A stretch of DNA of 64,000 bases from the NCBI RefSeq assembly GCF_004354985.1, contig NZ_SMSK01000007.1:62001-126000 (forward strand), written 5' to 3'. Below the pieces are notes generated by a model, which made no database searches, was not told the DNA's origin, and saw nothing but the letters and a program-made list of their open reading frames with translations. The first letter of the stretch is position 1; each line of letters starts with the position of its first letter. Shown in pieces: positions 54,661 to 63,221 of this stretch. The position numbers and the translations under genes are program-made. The stretch comes from Segetibacter sp. 3557_3. Lineage in GTDB: Bacteria; Bacteroidota; Bacteroidia; Chitinophagales; Chitinophagaceae.

Positions 54661-55683
54661 ATGGCCAACGAAATAGCTAAACCCACTTTTGAACTCCCGA
54701 AGGCAGACCCGAAGAAGACCTGGGGCACGGTATTAACCCTTGCCATCCTTGCGGGTCTTGCAATACTATTTTACATCTACATTTTACCCTTTCTGCTATC
54801 GGTAGTTTGGGGCACTGTTCAGTTAATCATCGGTATTGCCGTTGCAATTGTGCTGCTGATGATATTAACGAACAAAAAATTCTGGCGGGGACTTCATTAC
54901 TTTTCTGAAGCAATTGCACAAGGCTTATTGGGATGGGCTATCGAAATGAACCCCTGGAATATTTTGAACCTCCAGGTTGAAGAAGCTGAAAAAGATCGCG
55001 ATCAGCTCCGCATCCATGGTGAAAAATTGAAGGCTCAGGAAACATCGCTGCAAATGCAACTTGAAGAAAATGAGCGAAACCTCAGGCAGGCTCAAGCAGA
55101 GGTAAAGATCTGCCAGGCACGATTGGCTAAAAACCCTGACGATTTCGATACCCAGCTCGCCCTGGAAACTGCAGCAACAAACTTTAATAATGCAAAAGAT
55201 TTTATCGATGCAGTAAAGCCGGTGTCTAACGATGTAAAAAACCTGGTGGTCTTCGCGGACAAGGCTTACCGTAAATCAGGGGTTGCACTTTTGAATTCAA
55301 AGAACACGATCAAAATCCAGAAAGCCAAATACGACGCGGTTACAACTGCATCGGCCACAATGGGCAAAGCGATGAAAGCGTTCACCGGCAATACCGATCT
55401 TAATAATGACGCCGACCGGGCCATCCAGAAAATCAGGGAAGACGTTGCAAATAAGATTGGTGGAATTAAGTCAGCTATCCAGATTACCTCGCAGGCCATG
55501 AATGCACAGGATCTTAAAGACGCAGCAAAAGTCTCTATTGCCGCGCAGACCGCTACCCGCCTGGATGTAGACAAGACGTTTAACTACGCCGATACTATCC
55601 AGGGTACGGCGACCGGGATCAACAGTACTGCCACCGGTAAAGATGGTGACAAAAACAAATACCTCGATTACCTTAATAAATAG
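54661..55683 (+). CDS. Membrane-anchored coiled-coil protein, second gene of the module
   Basis: The 340-residue protein has a hydrophobic hairpin (about 22-48 and 50-70), then a long coiled coil (about 102-160) and helical segments up to about 310. The coiled-coil part, with alternating Glu, Lys, Arg and Gln and the sequence VEEAEKDRDQLRIHGEKLKAQE, has the look of a PspA/IM30-like helical protein, but I cannot assign it. The N-terminus lacks a signal peptide, so most of the chain is probably cytoplasmic. Function unknown. Confidence 0.7.
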   Translation: MANEIAKPTFELPKADPKKTWGTVLTLAILAGLAILFYIYILPFLLSVVWGTVQLIIGIAVAIVLLMILTNKKFWRGLHYFSEAIAQGLLGWAIEMNPWNILNLQVEEAEKDRDQLRIHGEKLKAQETSLQMQLEENERNLRQAQAEVKICQARLAKNPDDFDTQLALETAATNFNNAKDFIDAVKPVSNDVKNLVVFADKAYRKSGVALLNSKNTIKIQKAKYDAVTTASATMGKAMKAFTGNTDLNNDADRAIQKIREDVANKIGGIKSAIQITSQAMNAQDLKDAAKVSIAAQTATRLDVDKTFNYADTIQGTATGINSTATGKDGDKNKYLDYLNK

Positions 55684-55803
55684 CCTGTAAGCCTCGCTCG
55701 AATGGGTTCGCAGTGCAGCCCTGGCAAAAATCTTCTTAACAACCATTTAAAACGATAAGCAGCAATTGGATGACTGCATAAACTCAACGCTAAAACAAAA
55801 ACA

Positions 55804-56808
55804 ATGAAACTAAAGCCCGGTGGAAAAATTGCCATTTTTTTAATCATTGGTGTAATTGCCTTTTTCCTGATACGAAAATACCTTCCCTCATCAGGTACAA
55901 GTACAGCTAACACAAATGACAGTGCCTGGAATGCCGATGCAAAAGAACCCGGTACGGCAAACGAAAAAACTACACCCTCTGCCTCCAATACATCCGCTGA
56001 TGGACGTACGTTTGATTATACAGCAGAAAAGCCGGTTGAAGGTATCTTAAGAGGTGTGGTTGAGGTTGGCGCAACCGGCTTCAACTCCTTTGTAATTAAT
56101 ATGGACAAAGACAAACGTTGGGAGATCGTGTCCAAAGATTTCGGGGAAAGCCTGGCTTATGAAGGCTTAGCTACGACAGACGATATCCGTGCAGGTTTGA
56201 AAAAGTACCTCGCTGGCATGTTTGATAAGGGAGTATCTAAAAACAACATGCACTTCGTTATCTCCTCCGGAGCGCAAAAAGAACCAAAAACGGAACTTAT
56301 CGCGAATGAACTTAAGAAAATGGGCTATGTTGTTAACCTGGTTACCCCAGACCAGGAAGGTAAATTCGCCTTCCAGGCAACAGTTCCGCGAGCATTCCAG
56401 GACAACTCATTTTTGGTTGACATCGGATCAGGTAATACAAAAATTTCATGGCAGGAAAACAGCCAGCTGAAGTCGATCGAATTACCGGGTGCCAAATACT
56501 ATTCTGATAACCAGACAGATGATGCTGTTTACAACCAGGTCAAGGGCCAGATTGGTAAAATACCGTCTGGTAAAAGAAATGTTTGTTTTATCATCGGAGG
56601 GGTTCCTTTTACGCTTGCGAAGCAACACCGTAATGGCGAGGAACGCTATACCGTTTTGAAAAACCCGGGAGACTACAAAGCCGCAGACAAAAAGATGGGA
56701 TCAGGCCTAAACATTTACAAAGCCATACAAGACGGGACCAATACCGACACTTTCGTTTTTGATTGGGACAGTAACTTCACTATCGGTTTCTTGCTTAACC
56801 TTCGCTAA
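55804..56808 (+). CDS. Membrane-anchored Ppx/GppA-like (ASKHA) protein, third gene of the module
   Basis: This 334-residue protein has one N-terminal membrane segment (about 8-24), a Ser/Thr-rich linker (about 29-65) and a domain resembling one half of a Ppx/GppA-type actin-fold phosphatase: EVGATGFNSFVINM (87-100, phosphate-1-like), KDFGESLAYEGL (111-122), FVISSGAQKEP, and LVDIGSGNTKISW (204-216, phosphate-2-like). A later IIGGVPFTL (263-271) may be the adenosine-type motif. The usual Gly-Gly of DIGGGS is changed to GSGN. Hydrolysis is not assured. It lies 120 nt after the second gene and ends at a strong terminator. Confidence 0.68.
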   Translation: MKLKPGGKIAIFLIIGVIAFFLIRKYLPSSGTSTANTNDSAWNADAKEPGTANEKTTPSASNTSADGRTFDYTAEKPVEGILRGVVEVGATGFNSFVINMDKDKRWEIVSKDFGESLAYEGLATTDDIRAGLKKYLAGMFDKGVSKNNMHFVISSGAQKEPKTELIANELKKMGYVVNLVTPDQEGKFAFQATVPRAFQDNSFLVDIGSGNTKISWQENSQLKSIELPGAKYYSDNQTDDAVYNQVKGQIGKIPSGKRNVCFIIGGVPFTLAKQHRNGEERYTVLKNPGDYKAADKKMGSGLNIYKAIQDGTNTDTFVFDWDSNFTIGFLLNLR

Positions 56809-56820
56809 AGTAAATTTTAT

Positions 56821-56867
56821 AATAAAAGAGGGGTTGATCACGATAAATGATCAACCCCTCTTTTATT
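56821..56867. terminator. Perfect 20-bp bidirectional terminator
   Basis: Twenty-base perfect arms (56821-56840 and 56848-56867, core GAGGGGTTGATCA) with a 7-nt loop, A-rich at one end and T-rich at the other, serve the module and the convergent gene at 56880. Confidence 0.95.
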
Positions 56868-56879
56868 ATGGCTACCTTC

Positions 56880-57548
56880 CTAAGTAACTTGATCAAACCC
56901 ATGTTCCCGGTTTTCTACCGGTGAGGATGTTCCGTTTGTAGGAATTGAAATGTTATGAAGGTGCACCTGCTCGGGGATATTTTGCTTGCTAAAAGAACCA
57001 AGTACATGCATAAACGCGTGAAAGATCTGTTGCAAATCTGTAGGCGTTGAAATTACGCGTTGAATCACCAGGTGCAGGTGATCGCCTTCCTGCTCTTTGT
57101 GTTTATCAATATGGAAGGAATAACCCGAAAGGGATTCGAACACGTGACGGATGGCCTGGTCAGCAAACAGGGATTTCAGCTTCCCCTGGTCATTCGTTTG
57201 CACAATTACCTTGTCGTCAAACTCAGGATAGCCTATTTTGACATCCTGCATTCCAAAGAGCTTTCCGATCCTGTTGATTACGTCCTCGGGATAAATGGCA
57301 AAACGGAAGGTTGAATTTGCCGGCAACTCTGCCAATAGGTTTGTTTGTTCATAGCCACCTTCTGCATTCCCGCCTGGCGAACTCACGATGTCCATTTCAA
57401 TGTTGCCTTTATCTGTTTGCAGCACTACATGGTAGTCCTGCGATCCATTTGTTGCGATGTCGCTGGTAACCTGCTGAAAGATGGTGTCAGCATCCCCGGA
57501 TATTGTGCGTCTTTCTAACATAAAAAATTGGTTTATAGATAGCTGCAT
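56880..57548 (-). CDS. Protein of unknown function
   Basis: The product has 222 residues from the ATG at 57548, or 213 from an internal ATG at 57521 (MLERRTISGDADTIFQQV), which is equally plausible. No signal peptide or membrane segment is visible. The sequence has a mixed alpha/beta look with FRFAIYPEDVINRIGKLFGMQDVKIGYPEFDDKV and a His-rich C-terminal part. I recognise no family. It is convergent with the three-gene module and shares its terminator. Confidence 0.6.
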   Translation of the reverse strand: MQLSINQFFMLERRTISGDADTIFQQVTSDIATNGSQDYHVVLQTDKGNIEMDIVSSPGGNAEGGYEQTNLLAELPANSTFRFAIYPEDVINRIGKLFGMQDVKIGYPEFDDKVIVQTNDQGKLKSLFADQAIRHVFESLSGYSFHIDKHKEQEGDHLHLVIQRVISTPTDLQQIFHAFMHVLGSFSKQNIPEQVHLHNISIPTNGTSSPVENREHGFDQVT

Positions 57549-57910
57549 AATAATTACGCCAGCTTTTATGTACCCTTGTGTAGCGATTCGCCCTGTTGAT
57601 ATTACAACTTTTCTTGCTTTTATGGCGCGCGTGGGACCTTCTTGTGCAGCTGGCAGGAGGTATTATTTGCAGAAATCGTTTAGATGTATTTGCTGTTGAA
57701 AACTTGACTCCCCTGAATGCCCTGTAGAACGTACTTTTGGGCATTTAGTTACCAGTTTTGTTACGTGTAAAGTCCGGGATGTTTTTCGATGGATCTTAGG
57801 GCAACCATTGAGTGCTGTTATTGCTGGCGAAGAAATTCGAAATCAACTTATGCCGGTACCGGGATTGCGTTTCGGAAGATATAATCAATTGCAGAGAAAT
57901 ATAAACTAAG
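57549..57910. other. Intergenic region between divergent genes
   Basis: About 360 bases without a recognisable gene, terminator or repeat. Confidence 0.4.
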
Positions 57911-57913
57911 GTG

Positions 57914-58594
57914 ATGAAGTTTAGCTATTACGGACATTCCTGTTTCAGTGTGGAGATCGCGGGTAAGAATATCCTGTTCGATCCATTTATTACGCCAAAT
58001 GAGCTGGCGCGGAATATTGATATTGATACAATCCAAGCCGACTTTATCTTCCTAAGCCATGGCCATGCTGACCACATCGCAGATTGCGAGGCCATCGCAA
58101 AACGTACCGGAGCTAAGGTTGTTTGTGCCTTTGAAGTACACGAATGGCTAAACGGCAAGGGCGTTTCCAATACCCACCCCATGAACACCGGGGGCAAATG
58201 GAAATTTGACTTCGGTACGGTTAAGTGCGTCGTTGCACATCACAGCGGCGGTTTACCTGATGGGTCATATGGCGGAAATCCGTTGGGATTTGTGTTTATC
58301 ACGAATGATGGCAACTTTTATTATGCCGGAGACACTGCCCTCACGCTTGATATGCAACTGATCCCCCGTTGGGCCAAAATCGATTTTTCGGTGCTCCCCA
58401 TTGGCGACAACTTTACCATGGACATAGCGGATGCAGTTGTAGCTGCTGAGTTTGTGAACACTGCCAAAGTGATTGGGGTTCATTATGACACCTTTGGCTA
58501 TATAAAGATTGATACAGAAAAAGCAAAGGCAGAATTTGAGGCTGCCGGAAAAATGTTACTATTGCCGGGTATTGGCGAAACCATTGATATTTAG
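57914..58594 (+). CDS. MBL-fold metal-dependent hydrolase, UPF0173 family
   Basis: The 226-residue protein is a small metallo-beta-lactamase-fold hydrolase: YGHSCFSVE, the metal motif [10 protein letters not shown] (about 49-58), [27 protein letters not shown] and GVHYDTF. The family is widespread and its natural substrate is unclear. A GTG at 57911 precedes the ATG directly. It lies 29 nt upstream of parA on the same strand. Confidence 0.9.
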   Translation: MKFSYYGHSCFSVEIAGKNILFDPFITPNELARNIDIDTIQADFIFLSHGHADHIADCEAIAKRTGAKVVCAFEVHEWLNGKGVSNTHPMNTGGKWKFDFGTVKCVVAHHSGGLPDGSYGGNPLGFVFITNDGNFYYAGDTALTLDMQLIPRWAKIDFSVLPIGDNFTMDIADAVVAAEFVNTAKVIGVHYDTFGYIKIDTEKAKAEFEAAGKMLLLPGIGETIDI

Positions 58595-58623
58595 GTTCAA
58601 GCATAAAATACAAGTTTATTTAC

Positions 58624-59439
58624 ATGGGTAGAATTATAGGTGTTGCAAATCAAAAGGGAGGCGTAGGAAAAACTACCACAGCCATAAACCTGGCAGCAAG
58701 TTTTGCTGTGCTCGAATACAAAACGCTTCTTGTAGACGCCGACCCGCAAGCAAATAGTACAACCGGGGTTGGCTTTGATTTACATAACGTCACCAGCAGC
58801 CTTTACGACTGCATGATCAACAATGCTACTTCGCAGGATGTTATTCTAAAAAGCGACATCCCTCATCTTGATGTTATTCCGTCACATATTGATCTTGTAG
58901 GTGCAGAAATCGAAATGATCAATTATCCGAACCGCGAAACGGTGATGAAGAATATGCTTGATGCGGTGAAAGACAGGTACGACTTTATTGTAATCGACTG
59001 TTCTCCGTCTCTGGGTTTGATTACCGTAAATGCTTTGGTAGCTGCCGACAGTGTTATTGTACCTGTTCAATGCGAGTTTTTTGCCCTTGAAGGTTTGGGC
59101 AAATTGCTGAATACGATTAAGATTGTCCAAAATCGCCTTAACCCGGAATTGCAAATTGAGGGTATCCTCATGACGATGTATGATGGCCGGTTAAGGCTCT
59201 GCAACCAGGTGGTTAGCGAGGTGAGGAGACATTTTGATGAAATGGTATTTACTACGATCATCCACCGCAACACCCGTTTAAGCGAAGCACCAAGTTTTGG
59301 AAAGCCGGTAATACTCTATGACTCTGACAGTAAAGGCGCAGTAAATTATCTGAACCTCGCAAAAGAGGTGTTGCAAAAAAACGACCTTACAAAAATTGCA
59401 CGGGAAGACAGGATATTGGATACTCCCGACCCGGTTTAA
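58624..59439 (+). CDS. parA: Chromosome-partitioning ATPase ParA/Soj
   Basis: This 271-residue deviant Walker-A ATPase binds the nucleoid and moves ParB-parS complexes. The P-loop [11 protein letters not shown] (about 8-18) holds both the signature and catalytic lysines, with DADPQANST (Walker A') and [12 protein letters not shown] (Walker B). Length is typical of chromosomal Soj proteins. parB follows 82 nt later. Confidence 0.96.
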   Translation: MGRIIGVANQKGGVGKTTTAINLAASFAVLEYKTLLVDADPQANSTTGVGFDLHNVTSSLYDCMINNATSQDVILKSDIPHLDVIPSHIDLVGAEIEMINYPNRETVMKNMLDAVKDRYDFIVIDCSPSLGLITVNALVAADSVIVPVQCEFFALEGLGKLLNTIKIVQNRLNPELQIEGILMTMYDGRLRLCNQVVSEVRRHFDEMVFTTIIHRNTRLSEAPSFGKPVILYDSDSKGAVNYLNLAKEVLQKNDLTKIAREDRILDTPDPV

Positions 59440-59521
59440 CCATCGTGCAGGTTGAGCCTAATTCACCTGTACTTAATTACGATTTGGTAGTGACTTTAAG
59501 CTACCCGAAACAGGAATATAC

Positions 59522-60436
59522 ATGACCAACAATAAAAAAGATCTCCTGGGCAAAGGCATCAGGAGCCTTTTACAGAATATCGACTCAGACCTTAAGACGA
59601 CCACCGGAAATCTAAAACAGCCGGTAATTGAAACTGCAACAGGAATCAACCGTATTCCGCTGACAAATATCGAAGTCAATCCACGACAACCCCGTCGCGA
59701 CTTCGATGAGCAGGCGATGAGTGAATTGGCTGCTTCTATAAAGTTGCACGACATAATCCAGCCGGTTACCGTTTCAGCCATTGAAAATGGAAAGTTTCAG
59801 CTCATCAGCGGTGAACGCCGTTTTCGTGCAGCTAAACTTGCTGGACTCACAGATATTCCAGCCTACATCAGGCAGGCAAATGACCAGGAATTGCTGGAAC
59901 TTGCCTTGCTGGAAAACCTGCAGCGCGAAGACCTTAATGCCATAGAAATCGGCTTGAGTTATAAGCGTATGATGGAAGAACTGAATTATACCCAGGAGCA
60001 GGTAGCTGAAAGAATGGGAAAAGAACGGAGTACGGTAACCAACTACATTCGCCTGCTTCGCCTTCCACCCGATATCCAGCTTGCGGTTCGAAATGGAACG
60101 CTTAGTATGGGTCATGCCAGGGCTTTGATAAATGTGGACACGGTAGATAAACAGCTCTTTATCTATAATGAAATTAGAGGTAAAGGGCTGAGTGTAAGGC
60201 AAACCGAAGAGTTGGTTCGGAAGATGTACAAAACAGATACTGAGGCCGTTAAATCTTCGGTAAAAGCTGAGCTGCCGCCAGCGTACAAAAGAATTGAAGA
60301 TACCTTAGCGACACATTTTGGTACCAAAGTAAACCTGGCACACAACAAAAAAGGCTTTGGAAGCATATCAATTGAATACTACTCTTTGCAGGAATTGAAC
60401 AAAATTCTCGAGCAAATGAATGTGTCTGCCAGTTAA
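59522..60436 (+). CDS. parB: Chromosome-partitioning protein ParB/Spo0J
   Basis: The 304-residue protein binds parS and spreads on DNA as a CTP-dependent clamp. The N-terminal ParB/Srx domain has NPRQPRRDFDEQAMSEL and the CTP-binding GERRFRAAK. A central HTH (about 140-160, YTQEQVAERMGKERSTVTN) and a C-terminal dimerisation domain follow. A short Lys-rich N-terminus probably contacts ParA. The DUF5683 gene starts 5 nt after the stop codon. I did not find a parS site in the window. Confidence 0.96.
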   Translation: MTNNKKDLLGKGIRSLLQNIDSDLKTTTGNLKQPVIETATGINRIPLTNIEVNPRQPRRDFDEQAMSELAASIKLHDIIQPVTVSAIENGKFQLISGERRFRAAKLAGLTDIPAYIRQANDQELLELALLENLQREDLNAIEIGLSYKRMMEELNYTQEQVAERMGKERSTVTNYIRLLRLPPDIQLAVRNGTLSMGHARALINVDTVDKQLFIYNEIRGKGLSVRQTEELVRKMYKTDTEAVKSSVKAELPPAYKRIEDTLATHFGTKVNLAHNKKGFGSISIEYYSLQELNKILEQMNVSAS

Positions 60437-60441
60437 ATACC

Positions 60442-61089
60442 ATGAAGTGGTTTTATTCGCTTTTCATATCTCTGTCTTTATCCGTCGGTGCCTATGCACA
60501 GTCTGAAAAAGAACAACTTGCCCGTGGACGGTTGGATACGGTGTCCCGGCAAACGGACACCGGAAGAACCCTTACCGCACCTGATACCATTGTCAGGATA
60601 AAACACATTCCTCGTAAAGCAACGTTTCGTTCAGCTGTATTGCCAGGGTGGGGACAGGCATATAACCGGGAGTATTGGAAGATCCCTTTGGTTTACGGTG
60701 TCATTGGGGTGCCAGCCGGCTTTTACATCTACAATACGACCTGGTATAAAAGAACAAAACTTGCCTACCAGATTATTGTGAATAACGACACCAACCGGGT
60801 TAATGAAATAGATCCGCAGCTAAGAACATTCCGGGCTGAGGACCTGCAATACCTACGGAATTCATTTCGTAAAAACCGGGACTACTCCATCTTATATTTT
60901 TTAATCGCCTGGGGTATCCAGGTTGCTGACGCAACAGTGTTTGCACATCTTAAAGACTTCGATGTCAGCGATGACCTCACCCTTCAGCTGAAGCCGGGTA
61001 TCAGCGGCCAGGGTAACAGCATCGGTCTGGGACTTGTACTTGCGGTAAAGTCCCCCTCTCAACGCAGGTTATTACAGCCGCTTCGCTAA
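60442..61089 (+). CDS. DUF5683 membrane protein
   Basis: The 215-residue protein has a signal peptide (ending VGAYAQ), a low-complexity linker (about 20-60) and the DUF5683 signature KATFRSAVLPGWGQAYNREYWKIPLVYG (about 59-86) with hydrophobic segments near 85-105 and 150-172. Its function is unknown. Position 5 nt after parB and before dapB matches the arrangement I know from other Bacteroidota. Confidence 0.88.
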   Translation: MKWFYSLFISLSLSVGAYAQSEKEQLARGRLDTVSRQTDTGRTLTAPDTIVRIKHIPRKATFRSAVLPGWGQAYNREYWKIPLVYGVIGVPAGFYIYNTTWYKRTKLAYQIIVNNDTNRVNEIDPQLRTFRAEDLQYLRNSFRKNRDYSILYFLIAWGIQVADATVFAHLKDFDVSDDLTLQLKPGISGQGNSIGLGLVLAVKSPSQRRLLQPLR

Positions 61090-61123
61090 CTTCTATTTGG
61101 AACTTTCCAGAAAAACCAACTGC

Positions 61124-61843
61124 ATGAAAATAGCACTTATCGGGTACGGAAAAATGGGAAAGGCAATTGAAGAAATTGCCCTCAAAAAAGGCCATGAAAT
61201 CGTACTTAAAATACATATTGATAATACGGAGGAGTTTACGGAAGCTGCAGTAGCACAGGCCGATGTTGCGATTGAATTTACAAGTCCACACAGTGCAACC
61301 GACAACATCCGGAAATGTATTTCTGCGGGTGTACCCGTGGTAAGCGGCTCAACTGGTTGGCTGGCTCAATGGGAGGAAGTAAAGACTTTTTGTGAAGAAC
61401 GAAACGGCACACTGCTGTATGCGAGTAATTACAGCATAGGCGTAAACCTGTTCTTCGAGGTCAACAGCTACCTGGCTTCACTCATGGCCCCGTACCCGGA
61501 TTATGAAGTCAGCATGGAGGAGATCCACCACACGGAAAAAAAGGATGCTCCAAGTGGCACGGCGATTAGCCTGGCTGAACAGGTGCTTCAACACATTAAA
61601 ACCAAGAAATCCTGGATAAACACTCCTTCGTCAAACGCTGACGAACTATTGATTACCAGCAAACGGATTGATCCTGCACCGGGAACCCATAGCATAAAGT
61701 ACAGTTCCGAAATCGATGACATCGAAATCATTCATACTGCGCATAACCGGAAAGGTTTCGCTGGAGGAGCTGTGCTCGCTGCAGAATTTGTTTTGGGTAA
61801 GAAGGGGATCTTTACGATGAAAGATGTGCTGGGTTTTAGCTGA
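61124..61843 (+). CDS. dapB: 4-hydroxy-tetrahydrodipicolinate reductase
   Basis: This 239-residue NAD(P)H-dependent reductase acts in lysine and meso-diaminopimelate synthesis. The nucleotide-binding IALIGYGKMGKAIEEIA is at the N-terminus, and the substrate/catalytic motif EIHHTEKKDAPSGTA (about 134-148) is complete. It is shorter than E. coli DapB (273 residues), as is usual in Bacteroidota. A TTG at 61097 is rejected in favour of the ATG at 61124. Confidence 0.95.
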   Translation: MKIALIGYGKMGKAIEEIALKKGHEIVLKIHIDNTEEFTEAAVAQADVAIEFTSPHSATDNIRKCISAGVPVVSGSTGWLAQWEEVKTFCEERNGTLLYASNYSIGVNLFFEVNSYLASLMAPYPDYEVSMEEIHHTEKKDAPSGTAISLAEQVLQHIKTKKSWINTPSSNADELLITSKRIDPAPGTHSIKYSSEIDDIEIIHTAHNRKGFAGGAVLAAEFVLGKKGIFTMKDVLGFS

Positions 61844-61860
61844 GTTGGGGGAGTTGGGGA

Positions 61861-61956
61861 TTTGATAGGTTGACTAGTTGATAGGTTGACTAGTTGACTG
61901 GTTGATTGGTTGACTGGTTGACTTGTTGATCAGTTGATAAGTTGACTGGTTGACAG
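61861..61956. repeat. Tandem 8-bp repeat GTTGAYNN
   Basis: Eleven consecutive 8-base units (61869-61956), each starting GTTGA followed by C or T and two variable bases, are preceded by one degenerate unit TTTGATAG. There is no phase break. It sits 25 nt after the dapB stop codon. Confidence 0.92.
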
Positions 61957-62013
61957 GGGTAAGCCGTCGGACCCATCGCCAATCTGAACACCCATAAAAA
62001 TACCTCGAACTTC

Positions 62014-62043
62014 CCAATCCGTAATTCGCCAATCCGTAATCCG
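62014..62043. repeat. Direct repeat CCAATCCGTAAT(T/C)CG, two copies
   Basis: Two adjacent 15-base copies (62014-62028 and 62029-62043) differ at one base. They lie between the 8-bp array and the stop codon of the threonine dehydrogenase gene. Confidence 0.75.
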
Positions 62044-62056
62044 GCAATAGACAACG

Positions 62057-62998
62057 CTAATGCAGATTGGCGAACATATCTTTTGTCATCATCTGAAGGT
62101 CGTATTCCGGCTTCCAGTTCCAGTCGCTGGTTGCCACACTATCATCGATGCTTTGGGGCCAGCTATCGGCGATGTCCTGCCTTGAGTCGGGCTTATAGCT
62201 AATGGTAAATTCAGGTATATGTTTCTTGATTTCTGCGGCGATTTCACTGGGCGAAAAGCTTACACCCGAAAGATTATACGAGGTACGTATCGATATATGC
62301 TCTGCCGGAGCCTCCATAAGTTCGATAGTCGCCCGAATGGCATCGGGCATATACATCATTGGCAAACGGGTGTCTTCCTTTAAAAAACAGGTATACGCTT
62401 TATCTTCCAGGGCCTGGTGAAAAATATCTACGGCATAATCAGTGGTACCGCCACCGGGGGACGACTTATAACTGATCAAGCCGGGATAACGCAGGCTTCT
62501 GACATCAACACCATAACGTTTATTGTAGTAATTACACCAGAATTCGCCGGCATATTTACTGATGCCATACACTGTTATTGGTTCGATAATCGTTTGCTGC
62601 GGGCAGTTTACTTTTGGCGACGTGGGACCAAACACCGCAATACTGCTGGGCCAATATACTTTCCTGATTTGTTCTTCCCTTGCAATGTCGAGCACGTTGA
62701 GCAGACCCTGCATGTTGAGGTTCCAGGCGAGCGTAGGATTTTTTTCACCGGTTGCACTAAGTATAGCGGCAAGCAGGTATATCTGCGTAACGTTTTGCCG
62801 GATTACCTGAACATGCAGCATTTCCTTGTTCATCACATCGATGCTTACATATGGACCGGTTCCTTTTAACAGGTCGTTCTCTTCACGAAGATCGGAAGCG
62901 ACAACATTGTTGTTTCCATATATTCTTCTTAGTGCAAGCGTAAGCTCCACACCTATCTGCCCTGAGGCACCGATTACGAGTATCTTTTCTTTGCTCAT
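62057..62998 (-). CDS. L-threonine 3-dehydrogenase, SDR type
   Basis: The 313-residue protein is an extended short-chain dehydrogenase with nucleotide-binding GASGQIGVEL (about 10-19), SSIAVFGP and the catalytic YGISKYAGE (about 142-150, Tyr-x3-Lys). The blocks PGLISYKSSPGGGTTDYAVDIF and LKEDTRLPMMYMPDAIRATI are typical of the SDR-type threonine dehydrogenase, not of UDP-sugar epimerases. It oxidises L-threonine to 2-amino-3-ketobutyrate. No kbl gene is nearby. Confidence 0.88.
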   Translation of the reverse strand: MSKEKILVIGASGQIGVELTLALRRIYGNNNVVASDLREENDLLKGTGPYVSIDVMNKEMLHVQVIRQNVTQIYLLAAILSATGEKNPTLAWNLNMQGLLNVLDIAREEQIRKVYWPSSIAVFGPTSPKVNCPQQTIIEPITVYGISKYAGEFWCNYYNKRYGVDVRSLRYPGLISYKSSPGGGTTDYAVDIFHQALEDKAYTCFLKEDTRLPMMYMPDAIRATIELMEAPAEHISIRTSYNLSGVSFSPSEIAAEIKKHIPEFTISYKPDSRQDIADSWPQSIDDSVATSDWNWKPEYDLQMMTKDMFANLH

Positions 62999-63221
62999 GT
63001 TTTATTGGATCAGGCGGGCAAAATTAGCCAACCAGGATGGATTATACCGGCTCATTATTTTGTTACCGTACAAGGGAGTGACACAACCGGAGCCGGGATG
63101 GGTTCAACTGCTCGTTCCCAAAAAAACTTTAAGGGTGCACTTGCGAATTGCTGTTTGGACACTTAGATTAAATATAATTGAAGGTATGCGCCTTCTCGGT
63201 AGTAAGCGCTAATTTCGGCCT

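Noticed and set aside
57911-61843. parS site near parAB
   Set aside because: I scanned for the palindrome around CACGTG and saw no convincing match in or next to these genes.
61861-61956. Possible CRISPR array
   Set aside because: The unit is only 8 bases with no spacers of constant length, and no cas gene is present.
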